Below are positions 14,194-21,543 of a stretch of 21,543 nt of DNA, piece by piece (position 1 is the first letter of the stretch; each line of letters starts with the position of its first letter). The DNA comes from UBA1020 sp964629385. Lineage in GTDB: Bacteria > Patescibacteriota > Saccharimonadia > Saccharimonadales > Saccharimonadaceae. The position numbers were made by a program, and so were the translations under genes. The stretch spans positions 1 through 21,543 of the forward strand of contig CAZVUR010000009.1 in assembly GCA_964629385.1 (NCBI GenBank). The letters run 5' to 3'. The notes beneath the pieces are model-generated. The model had not been told where the DNA came from, made no database searches, and saw only the letters and a program-made list of their open reading frames with translations.

Positions 14194-14217
14194 TTAAAAC
14201 ACACCCTGGGTAGGGTG
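14194..14217 (-). terminator. Terminator after the CHAP hydrolase gene
   Basis: On the minus strand a CACCCT/AGGGTG stem of six pairs with a four-base loop is followed by TGTTTT. It lies about 40 bases past the hydrolase stop and just before the ctpA promoter. The T tract is short, so strength is uncertain. Confidence 0.6.
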
Positions 14218-14257
14218 CGTTAGTGTAGTTTTAACCTTAATTACATATGAGACAAAA

Positions 14258-15427
14258 TTAGTAGTAGATAAATTTGTCGTAGGTTGATTGGTGCACACGT
14301 ACGCGAGTGAAGTTACCCCAGCCACCACCATAGTTTGCATTGTACTGGCTGACGGTTATGAATCCACTGGCATCTGGATCTGTTTCTACCCACACTACAT
14401 GACCATATGCACCGTCCATAATCACACCAACTGAATTTGCTCGTGCTGTGTAGCCTTGTGGCCTGCCAGAAAGCGCGCTTGGGAAGTTGTTCGCATTACC
14501 AAGGTTTGTTGGAATAACACCGGTACGCTGGCCTATCTTCCAGGCGGCATAACTTGCACATTGACGACAACCGTAACCCCAGCCGTCACCACCGTTACCA
14601 TCAGCACCGCCTGTTGAAAACATGCCTGACATTGGGCAGTTGCCTGAGCCCCATGGATAGCCGCCATCACCACCACCAACAAACTTCACGCCGCCGTTAC
14701 CGGCACTAGCTCGGCGGATTGCATCTTGCTGCGCAGCCATGACAGATTGTTGCTCAGCCTGTGATTTACTACGAAGGTTTTGGTACTCTGCCTCTTGGCC
14801 GCGAGTTGCATCAACCAGTTGCTGTTGCTTTGCACGAGCTGCATCTAAAGCCGCTTGGTCACGCTTTTGGTTCGCAAGAATTGTTTCAGTTTGAACCTTT
14901 TGTGTCTCTAGCTCTTTCTTTAACGCGTTAATACGGTTAATGGTCGACTTCAGTTGGTCGCGCATAGATGATTGATAGGTTTGCTTATCTACATAGTCAG
15001 AAATGTTCTTAGAGCTTGCAAGCATTTCAAGTGTTGAGATGTTACCTTCAATCGAAAGATCAGCAAGCACTTCACCTAGTGCGTCGCGATTCGATGCAAT
15101 TTCTTTTTTGGTATTTTCGATTTGTACAATTAATTGGTCGTACTTGGTTTGGTTAAGATCAATTTGTGTTTGCAGCTGCGCCATTTGGTTTTTAATACCA
15201 TCTAGCTCCTTTTGCAAAGAGTCGGCTTGTGAGCCAAGTTGCTGCGCTGCAGCCTGGTAATTATCTATTTCACGCTGCAAAGCAGCGATTTTAGCATCGT
15301 AATCGTCGGCGTTTGCCACTTTAGCGTACGCCAGCGGCACAGCAGCCGCCATCACCATAGCAACAAGGACGAGTCCTGCCCTCGTCTTAAATTTTTTGGA
15401 TGATGGTGTGGTGGACCGTAGTTTCAT
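14258..15427 (-). CDS. Secreted coiled-coil CHAP-domain peptidoglycan hydrolase, PcsB-like
   Basis: A 389-residue protein: signal peptide (basic start, hydrophobic 18-34, cleavage likely after AYA or VANA, residues 35-40), a long coiled coil at about 42-240, a glycine-rich linker, and a C-terminal CHAP domain. The catalytic Cys is C290 in CRQCASYAAW, His is H343 in AYGHVVWVE, and the third polar residue is probably N363 or N365 in YNANYGG. CHAP domains cut peptide or amide bonds in the wall. This layout and the position right after ftsE-ftsX match PcsB of streptococci, whose coiled coil is operated by FtsEX, so it is the likely FtsEX-driven division hydrolase. It has its own leaderless-type promoter 61 bases downstream of ftsX. 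Confidence 0.93.
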   Translation of the reverse strand: MKLRSTTPSSKKFKTRAGLVLVAMVMAAAVPLAYAKVANADDYDAKIAALQREIDNYQAAAQQLGSQADSLQKELDGIKNQMAQLQTQIDLNQTKYDQLIVQIENTKKEIASNRDALGEVLADLSIEGNISTLEMLASSKNISDYVDKQTYQSSMRDQLKSTINRINALKKELETQKVQTETILANQKRDQAALDAARAKQQQLVDATRGQEAEYQNLRSKSQAEQQSVMAAQQDAIRRASAGNGGVKFVGGGDGGYPWGSGNCPMSGMFSTGGADGNGGDGWGYGCRQCASYAAWKIGQRTGVIPTNLGNANNFPSALSGRPQGYTARANSVGVIMDGAYGHVVWVETDPDASGFITVSQYNANYGGGWGNFTRVRVHQSTYDKFIYY

Positions 15428-15435
15428 CTAATCCC

Positions 15436-15464
15436 ACATTAGCATAAGCGCTACAAGCCGTCAA
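15436..15464 (-). promoter_or_regulatory. Promoter of the CHAP hydrolase gene
   Basis: The minus strand reads TTGACG, 17 bases ending TGC, TAATGT, eight bases to ATG 15427. It allows hydrolase expression separate from ftsEX. Confidence 0.65.
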
Positions 15465-15488
15465 TACACTTGCCCGCCTAAAATCGAC

Positions 15489-16466
15489 TTAAATCTTTAA
15501 GTAGCGACGAGTGGCGAGAAGTGAGGAAATTATACCAATTGTTGCGCCTAGCAGAATCATACCAAGCAGTACAAACCCAATGTACGTTAATACAAAGTCA
15601 ATCGTTGGTTGCAGCTCAATACCACCAATAAGGCGGCCTTTTAGCCCAAGCAGGCCTAGTGTGCCAAGAATTGTGGCAAGCACGGCTGCAATAAAACCAT
15701 ACACTACCGCTTCTACTATGAATGGGCCACGAATAAAGCTTTTGTCTGCACCAATCAGCTTCATCATCTCAATTTCGTCTTTACGGTTAAAAATTGCCAT
15801 ACGAATGGTGTTGAACACAATCAGCGCCGAGATAACCACGAATACAACCGTAGCAATGAGCCCTGCACGTTCAGCGAACACGACGCCTTTGGCAATGCCT
15901 TCAATTGCTGTTTTGCGGTCACCAGCAAATGACGGCGGACGATCGGGGTCGATGTTTTCTTTAACAGTTGCGTTTGTATCTACAAACTTCTTTAGTTCGG
16001 TTGTATCGTCGATATTAACTAATTGAATGTTAAATGTGCCCGGGTTTCGATTAGTCGCTTCATTTAGCGCATTCAGCGTACTTGCATCGGTACTATTACG
16101 CTCTGCGTAGCGGGCACGAGCTTCTTCTGGTGACACGTAGTCGACTTTATCAACCGATTTTAGGCCTCTTAGCCCTTTTTGAATCTTTGCTACGTTTTCA
16201 CTTGTTATGTCGGTTTTTACATACACAGACATATCAACATTTTTACGAATAACATCAACCGAGCTTGCTAGTGTATTGCGAGCCGATAATGTAGCGAACA
16301 CGATTAATAATGTAATCGTCATTACGGCGGTAGCGGCCACCGTTAGCCATGCATTACGCGAAAAGTTATTTACGCCGTATCGGCACATTCGTACAAAAGT
16401 AATCCACTCGCGGCGTTTACGCTTGCTTTGGGCAAATTGCTTTGATGTCATTTTTTTAGCAGCCAT
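15489..16466 (-). CDS. ftsX: Cell division protein FtsX
   Basis: A 325-residue permease-like partner of FtsE. It has a basic cytoplasmic start, a first membrane helix at about 38-60, an extracytoplasmic domain of about 140 residues (VDMSVYVKTDITSENVAKIQ onward), and three C-terminal helices at about 205-228, 253-275 and 292-315. This 1+3 topology is that of FtsX. The external domain in other bacteria binds the coiled coil of a wall hydrolase; here the next gene encodes such a protein. The ftsE TAA and ftsX ATG share one base (TAATG). A conserved ATPase-coupling segment is seen as NRKDEIEMMKLIGAD after the second helix. Confidence 0.94.
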   Translation of the reverse strand: MAAKKMTSKQFAQSKRKRREWITFVRMCRYGVNNFSRNAWLTVAATAVMTITLLIVFATLSARNTLASSVDVIRKNVDMSVYVKTDITSENVAKIQKGLRGLKSVDKVDYVSPEEARARYAERNSTDASTLNALNEATNRNPGTFNIQLVNIDDTTELKKFVDTNATVKENIDPDRPPSFAGDRKTAIEGIAKGVVFAERAGLIATVVFVVISALIVFNTIRMAIFNRKDEIEMMKLIGADKSFIRGPFIVEAVVYGFIAAVLATILGTLGLLGLKGRLIGGIELQPTIDFVLTYIGFVLLGMILLGATIGIISSLLATRRYLKI

Positions 16467-17149
16467 TATTGTCTGTAACTCCCCTGCGCTTGGTCACTGG
16501 TAATTTTGCCGTGCTCTAACGTTACCACACGGCGTTGCAAACGGTTCACGATCTCCACGTTATGGGTGGTTAACAGTACCGTCGTGCCGTAGCGGTTAAT
16601 TTTTTCAAGTAGTCGCACAATATCCCAGCTGTGTTTTGGGTCTAAGTTCCCAGTTGGTTCGTCGGCAATTAAAATTTTTGGCTGGCGCACAACCGCACGG
16701 GCAATTGCCACGCGTTGGCGCTCCCCGCCGCTTAGTTGGTGTGGAAATGATTTTTCTTTACCAGTTAATCCAACCAATTCGATGACTTTTGGCACGGTAG
16801 TTTTGATTTCACGGTTGGTCATACCTGCAATTTCAAGCGCGAAGGCGATGTTTTCAAATACCGTACGTTGTGGCAGAAGTTTGAAATCTTGGAATACGAC
16901 TCCGATTTTACGGCGAAGCAAAGGAATGTGCTTATCTTTGAGCGTATCGTAATCAATGCCACCTACCACGATTTTACCGCTAGTTGGCTTTTCTTCACGG
17001 GTCAGTAGCTTAAGAAGCGTTGACTTGCCCGCCCCAGATGTACCCACTAAAATAACGAATTCCTTTGGCTCAACATGCAAACTAATCCGTTGCAAAGCCG
17101 GCGTGGTATTTTTCCCGTAGGTCTTTGTTACCCTATCTAACAAAATCAT
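16466..17149 (-). CDS. ftsE: Cell division ATP-binding protein FtsE
   Basis: A 227-residue ABC ATPase with Walker A GTSGAGKST (36-44), Q-loop VVFQDFKLLP (about 84-93), signature LSGGERQRVAIARA, Walker B ILIADEPTGNLD and switch histidine LLTTHN. FtsE recognition rests on the RVTKTYG start, DFKLLP and the coupled ftsX. With FtsX it forms the inner-membrane complex that turns on wall hydrolysis at the division site. The ATG at 17149 is ten bases after a TGC-TATAAT, so it is the first gene of the ftsEX transcript, separated from prfB by 54 bases. Confidence 0.96.
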   Translation of the reverse strand: MILLDRVTKTYGKNTTPALQRISLHVEPKEFVILVGTSGAGKSTLLKLLTREEKPTSGKIVVGGIDYDTLKDKHIPLLRRKIGVVFQDFKLLPQRTVFENIAFALEIAGMTNREIKTTVPKVIELVGLTGKEKSFPHQLSGGERQRVAIARAVVRQPKILIADEPTGNLDPKHSWDIVRLLEKINRYGTTVLLTTHNVEIVNRLQRRVVTLEHGKITSDQAQGSYRQ

Positions 17150-17159
17150 TACTAGCTAG

Positions 17160-17168
17160 ATTATAGCA
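17160..17168 (-). promoter_or_regulatory. Extended -10 promoter of ftsEX
   Basis: The minus strand reads TGCTATAAT, ten bases before ATG 17149. The -35 position has CTGTAC, a weak match. The predicted leader is about four bases. Confidence 0.65.
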
Positions 17169-17203
17169 TAAGCGATCTATTCGTACAGTGATAGTATGAA
17201 CTG

Positions 17204-18286
17204 TTATTGATCCGGATTCGCCTCAAGATACGACGTCATGAATTCATCCAATTTACCGTCCAGCACCTTGTTTGCATCCTTCTCTTCATATTTTGTACGG
17301 GTATCTTTTACCAGCGTGTACGGGTGTAATACATAGTTACGAATTTGCGAACCCCAGTTTGCCGACTCCCCTGCTTTAAGGTCGTTCAAACTTTCGGCGT
17401 GTTGCTCCATTTGCAGCTGAGCTAATTTAGAACGCAAAATTCGCATAGCTGTTTCTTTATTCTGCAGTTGCGAGCGTTCGTTTTGAATTGCCACCACAGT
17501 ATTAGTTGGCAGGTGCGTGATGCGCACAGCAGAGTCGGTTGTGTTGACACTTTGCCCACCGTGGCCACCGGCGCGGTATACATCAATTTTCAAATCTTTA
17601 TCGTCTAGTTGTACTTCATCTGGTGCATCAATTCGTGGCAATACTTCTACTAATGCAAAGCTTGTTTGGCGCAAATTATCGCTATTGAATGGGCTGAGCC
17701 GCACGAGTCGGTGCACACCGTGCTCACTGCGCAGTTTACCGTATGCAAATGTTCCGTTTATTTCTATAACACTGGTTTTAATACCAGCTTCTTCTCCAGC
17801 TGAGCGTTCTGCCATTGTAGTAGTCATGCCGGATTTTTCAGCCCAGCGTAGGTACATTCGCTCCAGCATTTCTGCCCAATCTTGGGCGTCGGTGCCACCA
17901 ACTCCAGCAGTAATTCGTAAAATCGCATCATGATTATCAAAACTGCCGCTAAACAATAGGTCTTTCCTGCGCGAAGCAAGCTCATTTTCAAAGGCGGTTA
18001 ACTGCGCGTCGAACTCAGCTTGCATTGAATCATCACCCAGCTGCATCAGCTCAGCAATATCACCCACCTGCGCTTGCAACAATTGCCATGGTTCTACCAA
18101 TGAACGCAGCGATGCTGCTTGTTTACTTAACTCTTGAGCATGATTCGGATTATTCCATACCTCAGGTACAGCTAGTTGCCTATCTAAGTCATCTAGCTGA
18201 GTCGACTTTCCTTCAATATCAAGTCGACTCATTGCGTCATGAATCGCACTTTGCAAAGTAGCTACTCGTTTCTCCAGAGGTTGCAT
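17204..18286 (-). CDS. prfB: Peptide chain release factor 2
   Basis: A 360-residue RF2 that releases peptides at UGA and UAA. The class-2 recognition motif SPF (198-200) separates it from RF1 (PxT), and the catalytic GGQ is at 243-245 in AGGHGGQSVNTTDSAVR. It is full length compared with E. coli RF2 (365) in a single frame: the programmed +1 frameshift found near codon 25 in many bacteria is absent, and the homologous spot reads CTT GAT (L22-D23) with no UGA. The ATG at 18286 has AGGA four bases upstream and a TACAAT eight bases upstream, so it may be read both with murL (six bases upstream) and from its own start. Presence of RF2 agrees with TGA acting as stop here. Confidence 0.96.
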   Translation of the reverse strand: MQPLEKRVATLQSAIHDAMSRLDIEGKSTQLDDLDRQLAVPEVWNNPNHAQELSKQAASLRSLVEPWQLLQAQVGDIAELMQLGDDSMQAEFDAQLTAFENELASRRKDLLFSGSFDNHDAILRITAGVGGTDAQDWAEMLERMYLRWAEKSGMTTTMAERSAGEEAGIKTSVIEINGTFAYGKLRSEHGVHRLVRLSPFNSDNLRQTSFALVEVLPRIDAPDEVQLDDKDLKIDVYRAGGHGGQSVNTTDSAVRITHLPTNTVVAIQNERSQLQNKETAMRILRSKLAQLQMEQHAESLNDLKAGESANWGSQIRNYVLHPYTLVKDTRTKYEEKDANKVLDGKLDEFMTSYLEANPDQ

Positions 18287-18292
18287 TACATC

Positions 18293-19558
18293 CTATTGTA
18301 CCATTGCAACTGCCCAATCCTGAGCATCGTACAACGCATCTTTGTCAAAATCTGAGACTGGAACTTCGAATGGGAGTTTCGTATAGCCTTGTTCTATGGC
18401 CATATGGTACGCCAATCGCAGCTCATCGATTTCACCAACACACTCAAATGGCTTCATGACTCCATCAATACCCAGCAATCCCTTAAATGTTTCTAATAAT
18501 GTTACCCTAGCTAATAAGTCACCCCCCAAGCGTTCATCGAGAATGTCTTTTGCAATAAACGGTGCAAACAAAAGATACGCGTTAGCGCACTTAGGGCAAT
18601 TACCACACCATACTAACTGTGTATTATCGGCGCCCTGTTGGTAATTTCCAATGTTACATGAGCTAAAAGCGTCTCCAACTTTTGGCCAAGCGTACGTAGA
18701 AAATAGTTCTGTAACTTTTAATTCACTAATATTACGAACTGGTGAGCCGACTTGAATAGTGCTAGCAACATATCGTGACACGTACTCAGCAAAAAGCAGT
18801 TCGGCTTGCCATGTTTTTGACCATTGGTGGTTAACTGGTAAATCCTCAATCCAGTCGTGGGCCTCGTCACCTTCGTGTGCAATTGCAGCAAGCACAGTTT
18901 GCTTATTGAGCAAAACTACTTGCAGCAAAGCATAGCTAAGAACAATATACGTAACTGGTACATGGCCATTTTTGCCGCCAACTTTGCTTGCTTCATTAAG
19001 TGCATCTCTATCAATTCGTCGATGCGCGATCCGCACTGGTGCTGACAGCCGATCAAGCACCTTAGGATATGCTGGCCCATTAGAAATGTACCAGGCATCG
19101 TAGCTAATGCCATTTTTCTCAAGCAATTGGCCAACCAATAACGAGTCCTTACCACCGCTTTGCAGAGATAATACCCCGCTGCCTGTATACTCTACAGCTA
19201 CATTTTGCGTGTCACCAGTAGCCCTAAACTGCGCTAGGTCGTGGCGAGCTAGATTGTTTTCGAACGCAAATTGGCTCATGCCCTCTTGGTAAACTTTGTT
19301 CAAAAAGTCAGCTTGCCAAGCATCAATTTGCCCCGCTTCAAAAACTATATCATTACTTGGGAAACACTTGTAATACGATGTTCCAACTAGTAGAAATGCA
19401 AGTAACAGTGCACTGTCCAACGCCGACCTGCTGTAGGTATCGCTAACGTTGTCGAATTGTATTTCCTCTTTATACACGTGCCCATTACTATGTGCATATT
19501 CAAACCAAGCCGTTTTGGTTACTTCATTGAAGCCATAATTTTTAAAGACAAATGTCAT
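18293..19558 (-). CDS. murL: UDP-MurNAc-L-Ala-L-Glu epimerase
   Basis: A 421-residue protein assigned to the MurL family, which converts the L-Glu of UDP-MurNAc-L-Ala-L-Glu to D-Glu and so replaces glutamate racemase (MurI). The evidence is a PP-loop-like ATP site SLQSGGKDSLLVGQLL (SGGKDS at 134-139), GGKNGHVPVTYIV (194-206), AAIAHEGDEAHD (224-235), NHQWSKTWQAE (243-253) and a cysteine cluster WCGNCPKC (C318, C321, C324), plus the gene position: its ATG overlaps the stop of a murD gene by four bases, as in the murD2-murL pair known from Xanthomonas. Sequence alone could suggest a tRNA thiolase-type or asparagine-synthetase-like PP-loop enzyme, but the coupling to murD argues for MurL. It is followed by prfB after six bases. 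Confidence 0.85.
   Translation of the reverse strand: MTFVFKNYGFNEVTKTAWFEYAHSNGHVYKEEIQFDNVSDTYSRSALDSALLLAFLLVGTSYYKCFPSNDIVFEAGQIDAWQADFLNKVYQEGMSQFAFENNLARHDLAQFRATGDTQNVAVEYTGSGVLSLQSGGKDSLLVGQLLEKNGISYDAWYISNGPAYPKVLDRLSAPVRIAHRRIDRDALNEASKVGGKNGHVPVTYIVLSYALLQVVLLNKQTVLAAIAHEGDEAHDWIEDLPVNHQWSKTWQAELLFAEYVSRYVASTIQVGSPVRNISELKVTELFSTYAWPKVGDAFSSCNIGNYQQGADNTQLVWCGNCPKCANAYLLFAPFIAKDILDERLGGDLLARVTLLETFKGLLGIDGVMKPFECVGEIDELRLAYHMAIEQGYTKLPFEVPVSDFDKDALYDAQDWAVAMVQ
18295..18303 (-). promoter_or_regulatory. Possible internal promoter of prfB
   Basis: The minus strand reads TGG then TACAAT, eight bases before ATG 18286, overlapping the last codons of murL. There is no -35 match. AGGA in the same stretch could serve as a Shine-Dalgarno on the read-through mRNA. 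Confidence 0.35.
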
Positions 19559-20796
19559 AAGCTCTCGACTATCCGTATAAATTTTTCACCGCGATCTGTG
19601 AAGTTTTTGAACATGTCAAAACTGGCGCAACCCGGGCTCAGTATTACGACTCCATCTGGTTCGCACCACTCTGCCGCAGTTTTAACGATGCTCTCAAAGT
19701 TAGTTGTTTCAAGTAGCTTGATTCTACTGTCATCTACAGATTGGTTACGTAAATCGACAACAAGTCTGTCTCTGTTCGCTCCGTACACCACTACTTTTAC
19801 TGATTCGTTCGAAGCTACATAGGATGCCAGTTCCGTAAAATCAGCTTTTCTCTCAATCCCACCAAGTAAAATGACACGTGGCTCGGTAAACGACTTTAAT
19901 GCCGCCAATGACGCCGAAGGCGCAGATGAGTAGCTGTCGTCATAGTACTTTACACTGTTCACTTCGCGCACAAATTTGATTCGGTGCGGTAAGCCTGTGA
20001 AGCTCGCTAAACCCTGACGAATAACTGAACGATTTTGAGTATATTCATTGGTAGCCGCTATTGCAGCAGCGGCATTTTCAATGTTGTGAGGCCCCGGTAC
20101 TGCCAATGCGTCAACATACTCAGCCATTCCGAACGGATACCACATCTTCCGCGCTACCGAATTCTCAGCAATCTGCTTAGCAATATCGTTAGAGGCATTA
20201 AAGACTAACACGTCATTTTCGGTTTGATATCGAGTAATATTAGCCTTGGCCTTAACGTAATCTTCCATTGAGTCGTGGATATCTAAATGATCAGGCTCAA
20301 TGCCAAGCACCACCGCCACATGAGGACTTTTCTGAAGATCCCATAGCTGAAAACTAGATAATTCAAATACTACAACATGACTAGCTTGAACCTTTGGAAG
20401 CTCCGTAAGCGCTGGTGTGCCGATATTACCAACCAGATGTACTGTTCTACCTGTCGCTTTTAAAATTGACGCGATAAGACTACTAGTCGTGCCTTTACCT
20501 TTCGTGCCGGTTACTCCAATAATAGGCGCTGGGCATTCCTCAAAAAACTCATTAGTAGCCGACCAGACTTTTCCACCATACGGCAGTTTCTTAGGGTGAA
20601 CACTCGGCGAACGAATGATTAAGTCAAAATCCTCAAGTTTGCTAAAGCTATCTGGGCCCAAAATAGTGTTTGCGCCATTTGGTAAGTCTTCGATTTTGCT
20701 ACGCTCGTCAACAATAGTTAACTCGTTGCCAGGCATGTGCCAGTATTCATAGCTCGCTTTCCCTTCAAGCCCGTAACCAACAATCGCTATCTTCAT
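19555..20796 (-). CDS. murD2: MurD-type UDP-MurNAc-L-Ala glutamate ligase, probable MurD2 (L-Glu-adding)
   Basis: A 413-residue Mur ligase. The N-terminal UDP-binding fold begins IAIVGYGLEGKA; the ATP loop is GVTGTKGKGTTSS (94-106); the central domain has FELSSFQL (E145) and EPDHLDIH (H170); the C-terminal domain has GPHNIENAAAA (235-245) and SPGCASFDMFKNF (387-399), the MurD element that holds the glutamate side chain. Ordinary MurD carries DSKATN at the substrate site; here it is DDSYSSAPSA (286-295). Coupled to murL by a four-base overlap, it most likely adds L-Glu rather than D-Glu; this specificity is inferred from the neighbour. It lies four bases after the M16 peptidase gene, so transcription probably comes from upstream of the window. 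Confidence 0.88.
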   Translation of the reverse strand: MKIAIVGYGLEGKASYEYWHMPGNELTIVDERSKIEDLPNGANTILGPDSFSKLEDFDLIIRSPSVHPKKLPYGGKVWSATNEFFEECPAPIIGVTGTKGKGTTSSLIASILKATGRTVHLVGNIGTPALTELPKVQASHVVVFELSSFQLWDLQKSPHVAVVLGIEPDHLDIHDSMEDYVKAKANITRYQTENDVLVFNASNDIAKQIAENSVARKMWYPFGMAEYVDALAVPGPHNIENAAAAIAATNEYTQNRSVIRQGLASFTGLPHRIKFVREVNSVKYYDDSYSSAPSASLAALKSFTEPRVILLGGIERKADFTELASYVASNESVKVVVYGANRDRLVVDLRNQSVDDSRIKLLETTNFESIVKTAAEWCEPDGVVILSPGCASFDMFKNFTDRGEKFIRIVESL

Positions 20797-20800
20797 AGTC

Positions 20801-21543
20801 TTACTTTACACTACTTGGAAATAAGATTTCGAGCTTCTCGCTGAGGCCCACAATCTCATCCTTTTCTTCGCTTGTTACCGCTGCGAGCACCCAGGTATTC
20901 GCATCTAAGAATAGTTTCGCTGTATCAACCATTTGCTTACAAGTAACAGCCCTGATTGCTTCTGGTACTTTTTCGTATTCTTTCACAATGCCGTCGGCAA
21001 AATAGCGGTTAGTGTAAAATCCAGAAATTTGACTAACAGTTTGAGCGCCCATTTGGTAACGGCCCAGCGCATAGCTTTTAGCTGCCTCAAGCTCATTTTC
21101 TTCTAATCCACCATCTACAACTGCTTGAACTTCACGAACGATGATATCGAATAAACGACCGGCAGTATCGTGGTTCACTTGACCGCCAAAATCCCAGCTT
21201 GAATCATAAAATCCAGCGGTTGTATCTGAAAATATTCCGTAAGCAAGGCCTTTGGCTCTGGCTGCACCATAAATGCGCGAGTGCATTGTGCCGGTCAAAA
21301 TATGGTCTAAGCAGTTCATCGCCTCTAATTCATCGTCTGTCAGTTCACGTGGCACCATCAAACTTAGGCCGAACGTAATATTGCTTGCTTCTTTGCGGCG
21401 AATAATAGTTGGGTTGCCACTTGATAATTCGTCTTTTGGCACCTCAAATCGCTCACCCTTTTCTAACTCCCAGTCTTCCAGCATACGAATGATTTCTTTA
21501 CGACGGCCATGTAGCTTACCGGCTATCACAAAACGCATATTAT
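20801..21543 (-). CDS. M16-family zinc peptidase-like protein, C-terminal half (5' end beyond window)
   Basis: About 247 residues of an insulinase-type (M16) protein. The visible part is the C-terminal lobe, recognised from LDHILTGTMHSRIYGAARAK and GLAYGIFSDTTAGFYDSSWD, followed by the family's helical end (EVQAVVDGGLEENELEAAK). The HxxEH zinc site belongs to the N-terminal lobe and is not in view, so activity cannot be judged. An ATG at 21538 is in frame, but the frame stays open to the window edge and the protein from that ATG would begin mid-domain, so I call it partial. Its TAA is four bases before the murD2 ATG, which suggests co-transcription. Confidence 0.88.
   Translation of the reverse strand, partial: NMRFVIAGKLHGRRKEIIRMLEDWELEKGERFEVPKDELSSGNPTIIRRKEASNITFGLSLMVPRELTDDELEAMNCLDHILTGTMHSRIYGAARAKGLAYGIFSDTTAGFYDSSWDFGGQVNHDTAGRLFDIIVREVQAVVDGGLEENELEAAKSYALGRYQMGAQTVSQISGFYTNRYFADGIVKEYEKVPEAIRAVTCKQMVDTAKLFLDANTWVLAAVTSEEKDEIVGLSEKLEILFPSSVK

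Noticed and set aside
15511..16026. A 171-codon plus-strand frame inside ftsX
   Set aside because: It is antisense to the FtsX coding frame and its Ser/Thr/Ile-rich product reflects the complement of membrane codons.
21538..21543. ATG 21538 as the true start of the M16 gene
   Set aside because: The frame stays open to the window edge and the product from that ATG would begin in the middle of an M16 lobe, so the gene is taken as partial.
1..21543. tRNA genes, CRISPR arrays, insertion sequences, prophage or defence genes
   Set aside because: No cloverleaf, spaced direct repeats, terminal inverted repeats or transposase/integrase-like frames were found by eye; gaps between genes are all under 200 bases.

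Overview
The window reads as a compact piece of a chromosome from the Candidate Phyla Radiation (Patescibacteria), most likely a Saccharibacteria (TM7) relative. This placement is inferred from gene content and style; no phylogeny was run. Supporting signs are very tight gene packing with many ATGA/GTGA overlaps, GC around 45 percent, a MurD2-MurL pair for D-Glu supply to peptidoglycan, PsbP-like and YbhN-like membrane proteins, and many genes whose -10 box sits only 6-10 bases before the start codon. TGA is used as a stop (for example the response regulator, xseB and FHA genes) and prfB is present, so the recoded UGA=Gly lineages (Gracilibacteria, Absconditabacteria) are unlikely. No tRNA, rRNA, CRISPR array, insertion sequence or prophage was seen, and no stretch over 300 bases lacks a gene.

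Layout. 1-1076 (-) is the N-terminal part of a single-chain glycyl-tRNA synthetase. 1270-2705 (+) holds a GC-rich TPR-like gene and an unknown 200-residue protein. 2702-7977 (-) is a long cluster: YbhN-like flippase-type membrane protein, xseA, xseB, a FAM173-like membrane-anchored methyltransferase, a PsbP-like anchored protein, a soluble histidine kinase, a receiver-only response regulator, and recO. 8014-10102 (+) holds a Trm11-like RNA methyltransferase, two very small proteins and rpmA (L27), closed by a clear terminator. 10175-12481 (-) is an uncharacterised three-gene operon with an FHA protein in the middle. 12545-12943 (-) is an orphan CheY-like protein. 12991-17149 (-) is a cell-wall block: ftsE, ftsX, a coiled-coil/CHAP hydrolase of PcsB type, and a CtpA protease. 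17204-21543 (-) is a partial M16 peptidase, murD2, murL and prfB.

How the genes fit together. Three themes stand out. The first is peptidoglycan: MurD2 is expected to add L-Glu to UDP-MurNAc-L-Ala, MurL then epimerises it, and FtsEX probably controls the secreted CHAP hydrolase during division. The second is DNA repair (RecO, exonuclease VII) packed with a two-component system that has no sensor or output domain. The third is translation (GlyRS, L27, RF2, a tRNA-type methyltransferase). The most general observation is regulatory: about a dozen transcription units appear to make leaderless mRNAs, while a few genes (rpmA, glyS, the TPR gene, xseB) carry ordinary Shine-Dalgarno sites. This pattern corrects several start codons, notably the PsbP-like gene at 5156, the methyltransferase at 8014 and ctpA at 14175.
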